Shown piece by piece: positions 16,695-26,043 of a DNA stretch of 64,000 bases (the first letter of the stretch is position 1; every line of letters starts with the position of its first letter). A program made the translations under genes and the position numbers. The notes beneath the pieces were generated by a model, which saw nothing but the letters and a program-made list of their open reading frames with translations, did no database searches and had not been told where the DNA came from. Source of the DNA: Candidatus Gastranaerophilales bacterium (GTDB taxonomy: Bacteria > Cyanobacteriota > Vampirovibrionia > Gastranaerophilales > Gastranaerophilaceae); contig JAFQOV010000015.1 of NCBI GenBank assembly GCA_017402995.1, forward strand, positions 62,001 through 126,000, given 5' to 3'.

Positions 16695-18737
16695 TTATAA
16701 AATATCACTTGGGTCAATATCGACAACCATTATCACGTCTTGTGGCAGTTTGATTGATTTTAAAAATCTCAAAATTGTTTTGTGTCCTTGTTCTTGGAGT
16801 TTGTTTTTAATCAAAATATTATATCTATATTCTTCTCTAATTTTTTTAAGCACGCACTCAACTGGTCCTAAGACAAGCAGAGTCTCATCTAGAGATAATT
16901 TTTTAATATATTCAGTTAAATGAAATTCTATTTCAAGAGCTGATTTTTGAGCCCGATATTCATTTTTTGAAGATAAAATTACCCTTATCATTTTTGAATA
17001 TGGCGGATAATCAAGAAGTTCGCGCATTGCAATTTCATTTTCCCAAAAGCCTTCAAAATCTTGTTCTTGAGCGTTTTTTAAAAATTCATTATCCGAATTA
17101 TATGTTTGAAAAATTACTTTTCCTTTTTTATCACCACGCCCAGAGCGCCCAGCAACCTGTGTTAAAAGAGAAAAACCGCGCTCAGAGCTTTTATAATCTG
17201 GTAAATTGAAGCTTAAATCAGCATTAATCACCCCAACTAAAGTAACGTTTTTGTTATCTAATCCTTTGGCAATCATTTGAGTGCCGATTAAAATATCAAT
17301 TTCGCCATCTTGAAAGCGTTTTAAAATTTCAATATGTTCATTTTTTTTAGATAAATTATCTGAGTCTAATCTTTCAATTCTTAAGTCTGGAAATGTTGCG
17401 CGAGCAGAGATTTCGACCTTTTGACTTCCAATTCCAAAATTTTCAAAATTGTCACCACCACATTTTTTGCATTTCGTATCAAAAGGCAATTCATATCCGC
17501 AATAATGACACTTATAGCTATTTGTTTGAGAGTGATAAATCAACGGGATTGCACATTTTTCACACGCTAAAATTTCTCCGCAATCCATACATTGAGTGTA
17601 TGATGAAAAACCGCGCCTATTAATCAAAAAGATAACTTGTTCGCCTTTTGAGACAGTTTCTTCAACGTTTTTTTTCAAAGTTTTTGAAAAAAGCGAATAA
17701 TTTTTTTCTGCGCGCTCTGTTTTCATGTCAATTATGACAACTTTTGGCAAAGTTGCGTCATTGTAGCGATTTTTTAATTTGAACAATGAATTTGTATTGA
17801 TTGCTTCATAATAACTTTCTATTGATGGTGTCGCAGAACCCAAAATTAACTTTGCGTCATATAATTCACAAAGTTTTTTTGCAACGTCTTTCGCGTTATA
17901 TCTTGGGTTTGGCATTGTTTGTTTAAAGCTTGAATCGTGCTCTTCGTCGATAATAATCAAACCAACATTTTTAATCGGTGCAAAAATTGCACTTCTTGCG
18001 CCAAAAAGAATTTTGATTTCATTATTTCTTAGTTTTTTCCAAGTTTCATATTTTTCTGCTTCTGTGATTGAACTATGCCAAATTGCGACAGTTTCAGAGC
18101 CAAAACGCTCTATTGTGCGCATTGTCAGCTGTGAGACAAGAGCAATTTCTGGCGCTAAAAAGATGACATTTTTTCCTTCTTTAATCGTATCTTCGATTAA
18201 TTTAAAATAGATTTCAGTTTTACCAGAGCCAGTAATACCATATAAAAGAGAGGTTTTTGAGTTAATTTTTTTAATTTCTTGATAAACTTTCTCTTGTTCA
18301 GGCGATAAAACAATATTATTTTCGATTTTTTGTGTTTTTAAAACAAGATTTTCTTTTTTTGGTTTTCTATAATTTTTTACATTTTTTTCAAAAAACTTTT
18401 GAGGTAATGCTGTTTTTAAAACGGTTTGAACGTCGCAAAAATAATAGTTTGCAACCCAAGAGAGTAATTTTAAATATTCTAAATTAAATAATGGGTCAGA
18501 TTCTAAAATTTCAATAATTTCTTTTGCTTTAATTCCTTCTTCAAGATAGTCGCTAAAGCCGACAACATAGGCTTTTAAGCCCTCTTTTCTTCTTCCAAAA
18601 GGCACCAAAACACTCTGTCCTACTTGAATTTCATCTTTTAAATTTTCAGGAATTAAGTAGCTAAAAGTTTTTGTATCTAATTTGTTAATATCTACAAGTA
18701 CTTGAGCATATTTAAAATTGTTTTTTTCTTTATTCAC
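16695..18737 (-). CDS. priA: primosomal protein N' (replication restart helicase)
   Basis: PriA recognises stalled forks and reloads the replicative helicase. Walker A is LLYGITGSGKTEIYF, the DEAH box is IIIDEEHDSSFKQ, and motif VI is QVAGRSGRGDKKG. The zinc-binding insertion has paired Cys motifs (CMDCGEILACEKCAIPL and CHYCGYELPFDTKCKKCGG). The N-terminal DNA-binding domain begins KYAQVLVDI. At 680 residues it is near the short end of the family. The start is GTG, sharing one base with the stop of the secreted-protein gene, and the helicase gene follows after two bases. Confidence 0.95.
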   Translation of the reverse strand: MNKEKNNFKYAQVLVDINKLDTKTFSYLIPENLKDEIQVGQSVLVPFGRRKEGLKAYVVGFSDYLEEGIKAKEIIEILESDPLFNLEYLKLLSWVANYYFCDVQTVLKTALPQKFFEKNVKNYRKPKKENLVLKTQKIENNIVLSPEQEKVYQEIKKINSKTSLLYGITGSGKTEIYFKLIEDTIKEGKNVIFLAPEIALVSQLTMRTIERFGSETVAIWHSSITEAEKYETWKKLRNNEIKILFGARSAIFAPIKNVGLIIIDEEHDSSFKQTMPNPRYNAKDVAKKLCELYDAKLILGSATPSIESYYEAINTNSLFKLKNRYNDATLPKVVIIDMKTERAEKNYSLFSKTLKKNVEETVSKGEQVIFLINRRGFSSYTQCMDCGEILACEKCAIPLIYHSQTNSYKCHYCGYELPFDTKCKKCGGDNFENFGIGSQKVEISARATFPDLRIERLDSDNLSKKNEHIEILKRFQDGEIDILIGTQMIAKGLDNKNVTLVGVINADLSFNLPDYKSSERGFSLLTQVAGRSGRGDKKGKVIFQTYNSDNEFLKNAQEQDFEGFWENEIAMRELLDYPPYSKMIRVILSSKNEYRAQKSALEIEFHLTEYIKKLSLDETLLVLGPVECVLKKIREEYRYNILIKNKLQEQGHKTILRFLKSIKLPQDVIMVVDIDPSDIL

Positions 18738-19105
18738 TATTTCACCAATTTCAAGGGTCTTGTTTTAATTTTTGCTTCAATTAAAGAAAAAACTTGTTTT
18801 GCGACTTCTTCGCTGATTGAAAAATCGCTGTTTTGAGGCAATATTTTAATTTCTGTTTGATTTTGATATTTTTTAGTTACAGTTAAAAGATAAAATTTTG
18901 AACCCGCACTAAATAAAATATAACCATTTTGAGATTGTATTTCTGAGATTTCAAATCTTGATTGATTAAGCGCGCTAATTGCTTCTAAAAATAATTCATC
19001 TGGATTTTTAGGAAAAATTTTATAATGTTGTGCTAATTTTCCTTCTTCGGCAAATGCAAAAAAGGAAAAAAACAAAACAAAAACTGTTAAAATTATCTTT
19101 TTCAT
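18737..19105 (-). CDS. small exported protein, function unknown
   Basis: The preferred ATG at 19105 overlaps the polA stop (TAATG) and gives a signal peptide, MKKIILTVFVLFFSFFAFA, with a probable signal peptidase I cut before EEGK. A start at 19132 is possible but adds charged residues before the signal. The mature part is about 100 residues with no recognised domain; FLLTVTKKYQNQTEIKILPQ suggests a small beta-rich domain. It is sandwiched between polA and priA with overlapping codons, which is odd for an exported protein. Confidence 0.7.
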   Translation of the reverse strand: MKKIILTVFVLFFSFFAFAEEGKLAQHYKIFPKNPDELFLEAISALNQSRFEISEIQSQNGYILFSAGSKFYLLTVTKKYQNQTEIKILPQNSDFSISEEVAKQVFSLIEAKIKTRPLKLVK

Positions 19106-21738
19106 TATTTTTCTTTCCAATTTTCGCCCCAACCAATATCAACCTTTAAAGGTACCAAAAGTGGCTGATTTAATTCCATTGATTTAACAACAAGCTTTTT
19201 AATGTCCTCTAATTCATCCTTTTTAACTTGCAGGACAAGCTCGTCATGGATTTGCAAAATCATTTTAGATTGGTAATTTTTCAATTTTTTGTGTAAATCA
19301 ATCATTGCCATTTTAATAATATCAGCGCTTGTTCCTTGTAATGGCGCATTGATTGCTGCACGAGTTGCAAATTCGCGAATGTTTGCATTTCTTGAATTTA
19401 ACTCTGCTCCTAAATATCTTCTTCTTCCAAACAACGTTTCAACATATCCATTTTCTTGAACAGTTTGTAGAGTTGAATTGATATATTGAGAAATTTTTGG
19501 ATAAGTAGCAAAATATTTATTAATTAAGTCTTGAGCTTCAAATGGCGTTATATTGAGCGTTTGAGACAAACCATAGCGAGTTTGTCCATATACAATGCCA
19601 AAGTTAACCGTTTTTGCTTTTCTTCTTTGTTCTTTTGTCACCATTTCCATTGGAACGTTAAAGATTTTTGAAGCTGTGATTTTATGAACGTCAATATCCT
19701 GACAAAAAGCGTCAATTAAAACCTCGTCTTTTGAATAATGGGCCAATAATCTTAATTCAACTTGAGAATAATCAGCGCTTAAAATTACATAATCATCATT
19801 TTGAGCAACAAAAGCCCCTCTGATTCTGTTTGAAAAATCTGTTCTGATTGGAATGTTTTGCAAATTTGGATCAGATGAGGATAATCTTCCTGTTGCTGTG
19901 ACTGTTTGATTAAAATGAGTATGAATTTTGTTATCTTCTTTTAAAAGCTTAGGTAAAACATCAACATAGGTTGTTTTAAGTTTCATTAATTGCCTATGTT
20001 CTAGGATATTTTTTGCAATTTCATATTCTAGCGCAAGTTCATCTAGTATTTTTGCATTTGTTGAATAATTGCCAGATTTCCCTTTCTTTTTTGGTTTTAT
20101 CTGCATTTTATCAAACAAAATTTCAGCCACTTGTTTTGGAGAATTAATATTAAAAATGCAACCCGCTTCGTCGTAAATTAAATTTTCAAGCTCGCTAACT
20201 TTTAAATTAATTTCGTCCCCAATTTCTTTTAAAACGTTGCAATCAATATTGACGCCTGTTTTTTCCATGTCTTTTAAAACAAAAGTCAACGGCAATTCAA
20301 CTTCGTTTAACAATTTTAATTCTTTTTCAGACATTTTTTCGTTATAGAATTTGTCTAAATCAAACATCAAATTACACAAAAGAAAATAATCGTTTTCATC
20401 TGGAACAATGCAAAGATATTCATTAATTTGCGTGATTAGGTCATGTTTTCTTGAGGCGTCTTTAATATAGCTTGAAAGCTCGATATCAGAAACAATATTT
20501 TTAATTTCAAAATCAAGATTTTTTGCTTGATATGTTATTTTTTCAATATTTTCATTTTCAAAAATTTCTTTTAGTTCATTTGTTGGCAGTTTTAAAACAG
20601 TATCATTTTGCGAAATGAAACAAAATTCATTGTCCATAAAATCAACTAAGACGGCAATTTTTCCGTTTTTAATTGTTTTTAAATGTTCTCTTGCTTCGTC
20701 ATTAATTAATTTTTTAATTTCTTTTTCTTCGACTTTTGGTTTTTGTTCAAAAGAAAAAAGGTTCATTTGTGAAGTTTCTTCTTGAATTTCTTTAAACTCA
20801 ACAATGTTTTCGCAACTTTTGCAAGAATTTTCAGAAGAAAATGGCGCCAAAAGGGTGTCTATATTTTTTAAGAAAGTATAGAATTGTAATTCTTGGAAAA
20901 AGGCCTTAACTCTATCTTTGTTTGGAATTGTCAAACAAGCCCCATCAAAATCAAATTCAATATCTAAATCCTTTTGAATTGTTGCTAAAAATTGAGATAA
21001 ATATGCGCTTTCTTTTCCGTCAATTAACTTTTGTTTAAGTGCTTTTTTGGTGATATTTTCAATATTTTCATAAACGCCATCAAGTGTTTTATAATCTGCC
21101 AATAATGAACTTGCAGATTTTGGACCAATTCCTCTAATTCCTGGAATATTATCTGAAGTATCACCGCAAAGAGCCTTGTAATCAACTACTTGGTTTGGAT
21201 AAACTTCCAAGTTTTCAAAAACTTTTTGTTTGTTATATTTATTAATTTCGCCTTTTTGAGGAATTAAAACAGTGATAAATTCTTCATCATCAACAAGCTG
21301 GAAGCTATCTTTATCGCCTGTTAAAATATAGGTTTTATGCCCTTTTTCTTTTGCTTGAGTAGCGATTGTTCCAATAACATCATCACCTTCAAAGCCTTCT
21401 TTTGTATAAATTGGAATATCAAGAGCTCCTAAACCAGCCTTGATTAGCTCTAATTGGCTTCTTAAGCTATCAGGCATTGACAGGCGGTTTGCTTTGTAAT
21501 CTTCATATTTTTCAAGGCGGAAGGTTGCTTTTGAAATATCAAACGCAACAGCAATGGAATTTGGCTTAATGCCAAGCTTTTTGTCTGCAAGCAAATCAAA
21601 AATTGCTTTAAAAAAGCCCCAAACAGCCCAAGTTGGAACATGGCTTGTTGTTTGCATGTTAGTTCGCTCTAGTGCAAAAAACATGCGAAAAGCGAGCGCA
21701 TGACCATCAATTAAAATAAGTGTTTTTTTATTTTCCAT
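19105..21738 (-). CDS. polA: DNA polymerase I
   Basis: The repair and Okazaki-processing polymerase. The N-terminal 5'-3' exonuclease has LILIDGHALAFRMFFAL, FEGDDVIGTIA and DNIPGIRGIGPKSA. The middle 3'-5' exonuclease domain seems inactive: AVLVDFMDNEF replaces the catalytic DxE motif. The C-terminal polymerase shows ATGRLSSSDPNLQNIPIRT, ILSADYSQVELRLLAHYS, RRKAKTVNFGIVYGQ and QIHDELVLQV. It is complete at 877 residues. It is the first gene of a five-gene minus-strand run and lies downstream of the SRP RNA gene. Confidence 0.97.
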   Translation of the reverse strand: MENKKTLILIDGHALAFRMFFALERTNMQTTSHVPTWAVWGFFKAIFDLLADKKLGIKPNSIAVAFDISKATFRLEKYEDYKANRLSMPDSLRSQLELIKAGLGALDIPIYTKEGFEGDDVIGTIATQAKEKGHKTYILTGDKDSFQLVDDEEFITVLIPQKGEINKYNKQKVFENLEVYPNQVVDYKALCGDTSDNIPGIRGIGPKSASSLLADYKTLDGVYENIENITKKALKQKLIDGKESAYLSQFLATIQKDLDIEFDFDGACLTIPNKDRVKAFFQELQFYTFLKNIDTLLAPFSSENSCKSCENIVEFKEIQEETSQMNLFSFEQKPKVEEKEIKKLINDEAREHLKTIKNGKIAVLVDFMDNEFCFISQNDTVLKLPTNELKEIFENENIEKITYQAKNLDFEIKNIVSDIELSSYIKDASRKHDLITQINEYLCIVPDENDYFLLCNLMFDLDKFYNEKMSEKELKLLNEVELPLTFVLKDMEKTGVNIDCNVLKEIGDEINLKVSELENLIYDEAGCIFNINSPKQVAEILFDKMQIKPKKKGKSGNYSTNAKILDELALEYEIAKNILEHRQLMKLKTTYVDVLPKLLKEDNKIHTHFNQTVTATGRLSSSDPNLQNIPIRTDFSNRIRGAFVAQNDDYVILSADYSQVELRLLAHYSKDEVLIDAFCQDIDVHKITASKIFNVPMEMVTKEQRRKAKTVNFGIVYGQTRYGLSQTLNITPFEAQDLINKYFATYPKISQYINSTLQTVQENGYVETLFGRRRYLGAELNSRNANIREFATRAAINAPLQGTSADIIKMAMIDLHKKLKNYQSKMILQIHDELVLQVKKDELEDIKKLVVKSMELNQPLLVPLKVDIGWGENWKEK

Positions 21739-21844
21739 ATGCTTCCCCTAAAAATATTTTACTATAATTTTGAAGAATGCACAAAATAAAAGCCACACTA
21801 TATCTATCGAAAAAATAATTATATATTTACGATTAAAAAATCTC

Positions 21845-22060
21845 CGAAAAATATTTCTATACCCGCAAAACCTGCCTTAGAGCTGCTATGTTTCCATCCT
21901 GACTCGGTTGGGGCGATTTGGCGCCATAAAAACCAATTTCATCAACAATTTTTTAATTTTCAATATACAACCATTTTGCCTCATGATATACTCTGCACCC
22001 GACATTAGCTTTCGGTCAAGAGGTTGCAACCCCCCGTGAAGTGTGGCATTGATATTTTAG
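21845..22060 (-). ncRNA. ffs: signal recognition particle RNA, large type with Alu domain
   Basis: On the minus strand the apical helix-8 signature is GTCAGGATGGAAACATAGCA followed by GCTCTAAGGCAGG: the symmetric-loop halves CAGG and AGCA around an ATG-GAAA-CAT hairpin. The 5' half, starting TGCCACACTTCACGGGG, resembles the Alu-domain start of Bacillus scRNA. A second element CCGAAAGCTAATGTCGGG follows. The ends AAAATAT and ATATTTT can pair to close the molecule, and a T run follows at about 21841-21836. The total of about 215 nt is twice the size of the small bacterial form. Exact ends are estimates. This fills most of the 400-base gap between polA and the next gene. Confidence 0.8.
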
Positions 22061-22139
22061 CATAAAAAAATTAATTGTTAAATTGTGGCATTAATTTGAA
22101 AAATATTATATAATGACTTTATCATTAAAGGAGTAAACA

Positions 22140-22490
22140 ATGACAAAACAACCTTCAGATACAGTACCTGTTGAAGTATGTATAATTACAAAAGACCATG
22201 AAATTAAAGGAACGGTTTATGTTTCTAAGTTTACAAAATCTAATCGTGAATTAACCGAGCTTTTGAATGATACAGAAAGAAGATTTTTAGCCGTGACTAA
22301 TGCCGAAATTATTGGACAAGGCACAAGCTCTACTCCTCGTAGATATGACTTTTTAGAAATTCATATTGATTCAATAATCATCATGCACCCTGCTTCTCAA
22401 GCTTTATTTAAAGAAACATCAAAAGCTCAAGAAGATATTGCAAAATTTAGAGAATTGAGAAACAGATTGTCTCAAACAAAACCCTTTTAG
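22140..22490 (+). CDS. conserved small protein, possible DUF6812-like fold
   Basis: A 116-residue cytoplasmic protein of unknown function. The pattern VEVCIITKDHEIKGTVYVS ... ELTELLNDTERRFLAVTNAE followed by a short strand resembles a small beta-barrel domain seen in uncharacterised bacterial proteins. That family assignment is tentative. A TATAAT at about 22110 and an AAAGGAG site close to the ATG give it a clear start. It is 13 bases upstream of the amidohydrolase-like gene and probably cotranscribed with it. Confidence 0.6.
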   Translation: MTKQPSDTVPVEVCIITKDHEIKGTVYVSKFTKSNRELTELLNDTERRFLAVTNAEIIGQGTSSTPRRYDFLEIHIDSIIIMHPASQALFKETSKAQEDIAKFRELRNRLSQTKPF

Positions 22491-22503
22491 AAATTAGGAA
22501 ATT

Positions 22504-23805
22504 ATGGCAAAAGCATATAAAGCAAAGTGGATTTTACCATCTGACGGAAATGTATATGAAAATTGTGCGTTGATTGTTGATGAGGGTAAAGTTCAAGAAA
22601 TTATTAAACAAGAAAACATAATCGAAGAACAATATGCTCACGTTCGTGATTTTGGCAATGCTATAATTACCCCTGGTTTTGTTAATTTGCACAATCATTT
22701 GCAATATAGCGATATGTCAATTGGCAAACAAAATTTAAAAAGAAAAATCAAAAAATTATACACTAATTTTAAAAAACATTATTTTCTTGCAGGCATTTCA
22801 AAAAATTCTTTTATTCACAAGCTTGCAAACCTCTTAAGCCAATATTTTTGCATGGCAAGAGATGAAAAACTTGCATCTTTCAAAAAAGGCATTGAAGAAA
22901 GCTTATTGTCTGGTACAACTGCTGTTGCCCAACTTTCGCAAGAAAGCAAATATTTTGATTTATTAAACGAAATGCCGCTAAAGACATATCTATTTTTTGA
23001 ATTATTTTCAGATTCTGCTGATTCAAGCAAAGATGAATTTAGAAAAATTCAAAAGAAAATTGAAAAACTATTAAAAAACAAATCAAGCAATACGTTTATT
23101 GGCGTTGCGCCACACAGTGTTTGCTGTGTTCATAAACGTTTGTTTAAAATTTTAGCAAAATACTGTAAAAAACATAATCTTTTAATGACAATTCGTTTAG
23201 GTGAATCGCAAGAAGAGATGGATTGGCTTAAACATGGTTTTTCAGACGCTGATTTGTTAAATGAATTTTCTGGAAACAAAAAATTTGAACCTGCGTTTGA
23301 AAACTTAACCCCTGTTCAATATTTAAAAGAGATGAATGTTTTATCTAAACAGTTAATTGTTTCATATGGTAATTATTTATCTGATAGCGATTTAAATCTT
23401 TTAAGAGAAAACAAGGTTGCTCTTGCGTATTGTCCTAGAATTAGTGACAAATTGCACAACAAAAAACTCTCTTTCGATACTGTTTTAAATTTCTTCCCTG
23501 AAAGATTTGGTTTTGGCACAAATTCTTTAGCTTTCAATGAAGATATTTCATTATTAAACGAGCTAAAATCTGTTAACCAAGGTCAATTAAATGCAATTGA
23601 AGCTTTGAGATATTTAACAATCATTCCAGCGAAAATTTTAAGATTAAATAATGTTATAGGTTCCCTAGAAACTGATAAAGACGCAGATTTTAACGTCTTT
23701 ACATTAGAAGAAAATGAAGATTATAACGCGCTTTTAAATAAATTCAAACCAGATACAGTTTATATCAAAGGCAAACGTGTTGTTAAACATGGGCAACTAG
23801 TTTAA
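22504..23805 (+). CDS. amidohydrolase-fold protein with most metal ligands lost
   Basis: The overall plan matches the TrzA/MtaD-type aminohydrolases: GNAIITPGFVNLHNHLQYS (H63, H65), APHSVCCVHK, a late barrel, and a C-terminal beta sandwich ending DADFNVFTLEEN. However, the His of the usual HLAE strand is Arg231 (TIRLGESQEE), the HG His is Tyr288 (VSYGNYLS), and the metal Asp of GTDS is Asn340 (FGTNSLAF). Only the first HxH remains. It may be a non-catalytic protein or use a different centre. It follows the 116-residue gene and overlaps the convergent HNH gene by four bases. Confidence 0.75.
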   Translation: MAKAYKAKWILPSDGNVYENCALIVDEGKVQEIIKQENIIEEQYAHVRDFGNAIITPGFVNLHNHLQYSDMSIGKQNLKRKIKKLYTNFKKHYFLAGISKNSFIHKLANLLSQYFCMARDEKLASFKKGIEESLLSGTTAVAQLSQESKYFDLLNEMPLKTYLFFELFSDSADSSKDEFRKIQKKIEKLLKNKSSNTFIGVAPHSVCCVHKRLFKILAKYCKKHNLLMTIRLGESQEEMDWLKHGFSDADLLNEFSGNKKFEPAFENLTPVQYLKEMNVLSKQLIVSYGNYLSDSDLNLLRENKVALAYCPRISDKLHNKKLSFDTVLNFFPERFGFGTNSLAFNEDISLLNELKSVNQGQLNAIEALRYLTIIPAKILRLNNVIGSLETDKDADFNVFTLEENEDYNALLNKFKPDTVYIKGKRVVKHGQLV

Positions 23806-26042
23806 GGTTTGTTTTTTAATTCAAGTTCTAATTCTTTAATTGTTTGAATTGCGTCTTTAATGCGCTCATCAATATCTAAGTATTTGATTTTTTCGCTTAA
23901 ATTAAAGTGTCTTGTTCTGATTAAATCTAATCTTTCGTTTAATTCTCTTTCGTCTTGGATAAGATTTAAACCATCAAGTTTGTTTGTTAATTCTTCGATT
24001 GTTTTTTCAACTTTTGCAATAGCTTTAATTCTTAAGTTGCACTCTTTTCTTTCTTTTTCAAGCTCAGCTGTCTCAAGATTATTTTCGTGAATTTTAATAA
24101 CATCATGTTTTCTCAATTCATCAAGTTGTTGATTAATTGAATTTTTCGCCTCTTGTAAAATAAAGCTATATTTAATTCCTTTTGGTTGTTTTAAGTTGGA
24201 ACAGAAAGCTTTTGGGTCAATTTCGTCAATAATTCTTAATTTTCTAACAAGTAAATCATATTTTCTCAAAAGGCTTGAATCTGGTTCTTTTGAGCTATTT
24301 TTTTCTAAAGTTTGAGACATGTAATCTTTTTTAGAAGATAAAATGTGTTCGAGTTGTTTTTTTCTTGCTAAAACTTTGTTTTTGTCTTCTATTTCTTTTG
24401 AAAGAGTGTAAATTCTTTGTCTTAATTTGTTTCTTTCTTCTAATTTTGCAATAAGTTCATCTTCTTTTTGTTTATATTCATCTTCTAATGTCAAACCAGA
24501 CGTGATTTCCGCCAATTTAATGCGCTTAGCTTCAATTTCTTGGGTAATTTCTTTATAATCTTCATCTAGTGCTTGAACTTTTGAAGCGGGGATTTCTTGC
24601 GGTTGGATTTTTGATTTTAAACTTTTAATTTTTCCTTTTAAATCACTTTGTTCTTTTGGTTTTAAAGTTTCATTTTTCAATTGCTCTTCCATATTATGAA
24701 GATTTTTAATTCTGTTGTCGTTGACCCTTTGTTCTTTTTTTGCAACTTCAAGCTCCCCTGAAACGCCGCGTTTTTTAGCGACAAGGGCGTCAATTTCATC
24801 TATAAGAGCATAATATTTTTGCAAAGTTAAAAATTCTTCGTCTTTTTTGAATTGAGCAGCAATTCTTTTCAATTCTTCAAGAGTTGCTTTTTTGCCTTCA
24901 ATTACTTTTGCAAGCTTTTCAAAATAAGATTTTTTAGGTTTTTTTGTTTTAATTTTTCCTAATTCAAGGCTGGCATTGCTAACCTCAATTGCTTCCATAT
25001 CGGGTTTTTCAAGCTTTAATTTGCCATCTGTTTCGCGCTCTATTGTATCTATTATTTCAAAAAGATATGAGTCATAGCCTCTTAATTCTTTGCTTTTAAT
25101 GCGTTCAGCAATGATATTTACGTAATTTTGCAAATTTTTTGGCATGTCAGGATGCGTTTTAAACCATTCAAGATATGGCATGCTTCCCCTATTAGAGTTA
25201 CATTCGGCACACATTGCAATATAGTTTGCGGTGTTGTTTTCGCCCTCTTTTGAGCGTGGGTGAACATGTTCTGTTGTTGTTAAAGATGGGTTTAGAAGCC
25301 TGCGCGCAATTTCTTCATCTCCCCTTCTTGAATATTTGATGAAAAATGCGTTTATAGAATTTGCAGAAGTTGGTAATTTACAAGCAATTTCATAAATTCT
25401 GTCAAAATTTTCTTGGTCTTTTAAATTTTTTCCAATTTCAGATAAGTTATCTAAAAACGTTTTTCTTTTGAAATATTTTTCATCTTCAAAATTTCTTGAA
25501 GCCTCCATGCTTTCGTTAATAAAAGCAAGATATTCCTCTTTTTCGCTTTCTTCAAGAGTTTCGCTTTCTTTTCTTAATTGGTCTAAAATTGCATTTTGTT
25601 CTTGAACAAGGTTTTCTTGGTGTTCTATACTCAAGGCTTTAACAATTTCTGAAATATTTAACTTAGGGTTTTCAACAGCGTAATTACAAATTTTGTCGGC
25701 TACTTCTTTTTCTGTATCGTGATAATATTTGTCATATCTTTTAATGATTTTGATTAGATTTTCGCCTGATTTATGGTCAACATTTTTGATAAAAGAGTTT
25801 AATTGGTTGCTTGTGACCATTGTTTTGTTACAACTTGGGCAATTGATATCATACAAAAATTTAACTTCAAAATTGCTTGTAGAGCAGTTTTTGCCTTCAA
25901 AAGAGATATTGTTTTTTTCAAAAGTATCTTTTTCAAGGCGTTCTTTTGGAACAAAACCAGCAAAAAATGGTGTTGCAAAAGGGTTTTGCACTTTGTTTTG
26001 TCTTTTTATATTAAAAATATTTTGTATGTTTTGTATTCTCAT
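23802..26042 (-). CDS. HNH-nuclease domain protein with long coiled coil
   Basis: This 746-residue protein starts with a lineage-type leader (MRIQNIQNIFN ... NNISFEGK). A CPSC pair (residues 68-71) is followed by helices. An HNH-like core sits at about 258-287: EHVHPRSKEGENN, then CAECNSNRG, with metal and catalytic His residues and a CxxC pair. Residues about 340-740 are rich in Glu, Lys and Leu heptads and predicted coiled coil, reminiscent of SMC-like arms without an ATPase. It starts one base after the Ski2-like helicase stop, so both are probably made together. Its target is unknown. Confidence 0.7.
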   Translation of the reverse strand: MRIQNIQNIFNIKRQNKVQNPFATPFFAGFVPKERLEKDTFEKNNISFEGKNCSTSNFEVKFLYDINCPSCNKTMVTSNQLNSFIKNVDHKSGENLIKIIKRYDKYYHDTEKEVADKICNYAVENPKLNISEIVKALSIEHQENLVQEQNAILDQLRKESETLEESEKEEYLAFINESMEASRNFEDEKYFKRKTFLDNLSEIGKNLKDQENFDRIYEIACKLPTSANSINAFFIKYSRRGDEEIARRLLNPSLTTTEHVHPRSKEGENNTANYIAMCAECNSNRGSMPYLEWFKTHPDMPKNLQNYVNIIAERIKSKELRGYDSYLFEIIDTIERETDGKLKLEKPDMEAIEVSNASLELGKIKTKKPKKSYFEKLAKVIEGKKATLEELKRIAAQFKKDEEFLTLQKYYALIDEIDALVAKKRGVSGELEVAKKEQRVNDNRIKNLHNMEEQLKNETLKPKEQSDLKGKIKSLKSKIQPQEIPASKVQALDEDYKEITQEIEAKRIKLAEITSGLTLEDEYKQKEDELIAKLEERNKLRQRIYTLSKEIEDKNKVLARKKQLEHILSSKKDYMSQTLEKNSSKEPDSSLLRKYDLLVRKLRIIDEIDPKAFCSNLKQPKGIKYSFILQEAKNSINQQLDELRKHDVIKIHENNLETAELEKERKECNLRIKAIAKVEKTIEELTNKLDGLNLIQDERELNERLDLIRTRHFNLSEKIKYLDIDERIKDAIQTIKELELELKNKP

Positions 26043-26043
26043 T

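Noticed and set aside
21845-22060. tmRNA or RNase P RNA
   Set aside because: Neither the tRNA-like ends nor the RNase P conserved core are present, while the SRP helix-8 and Alu-like elements are.
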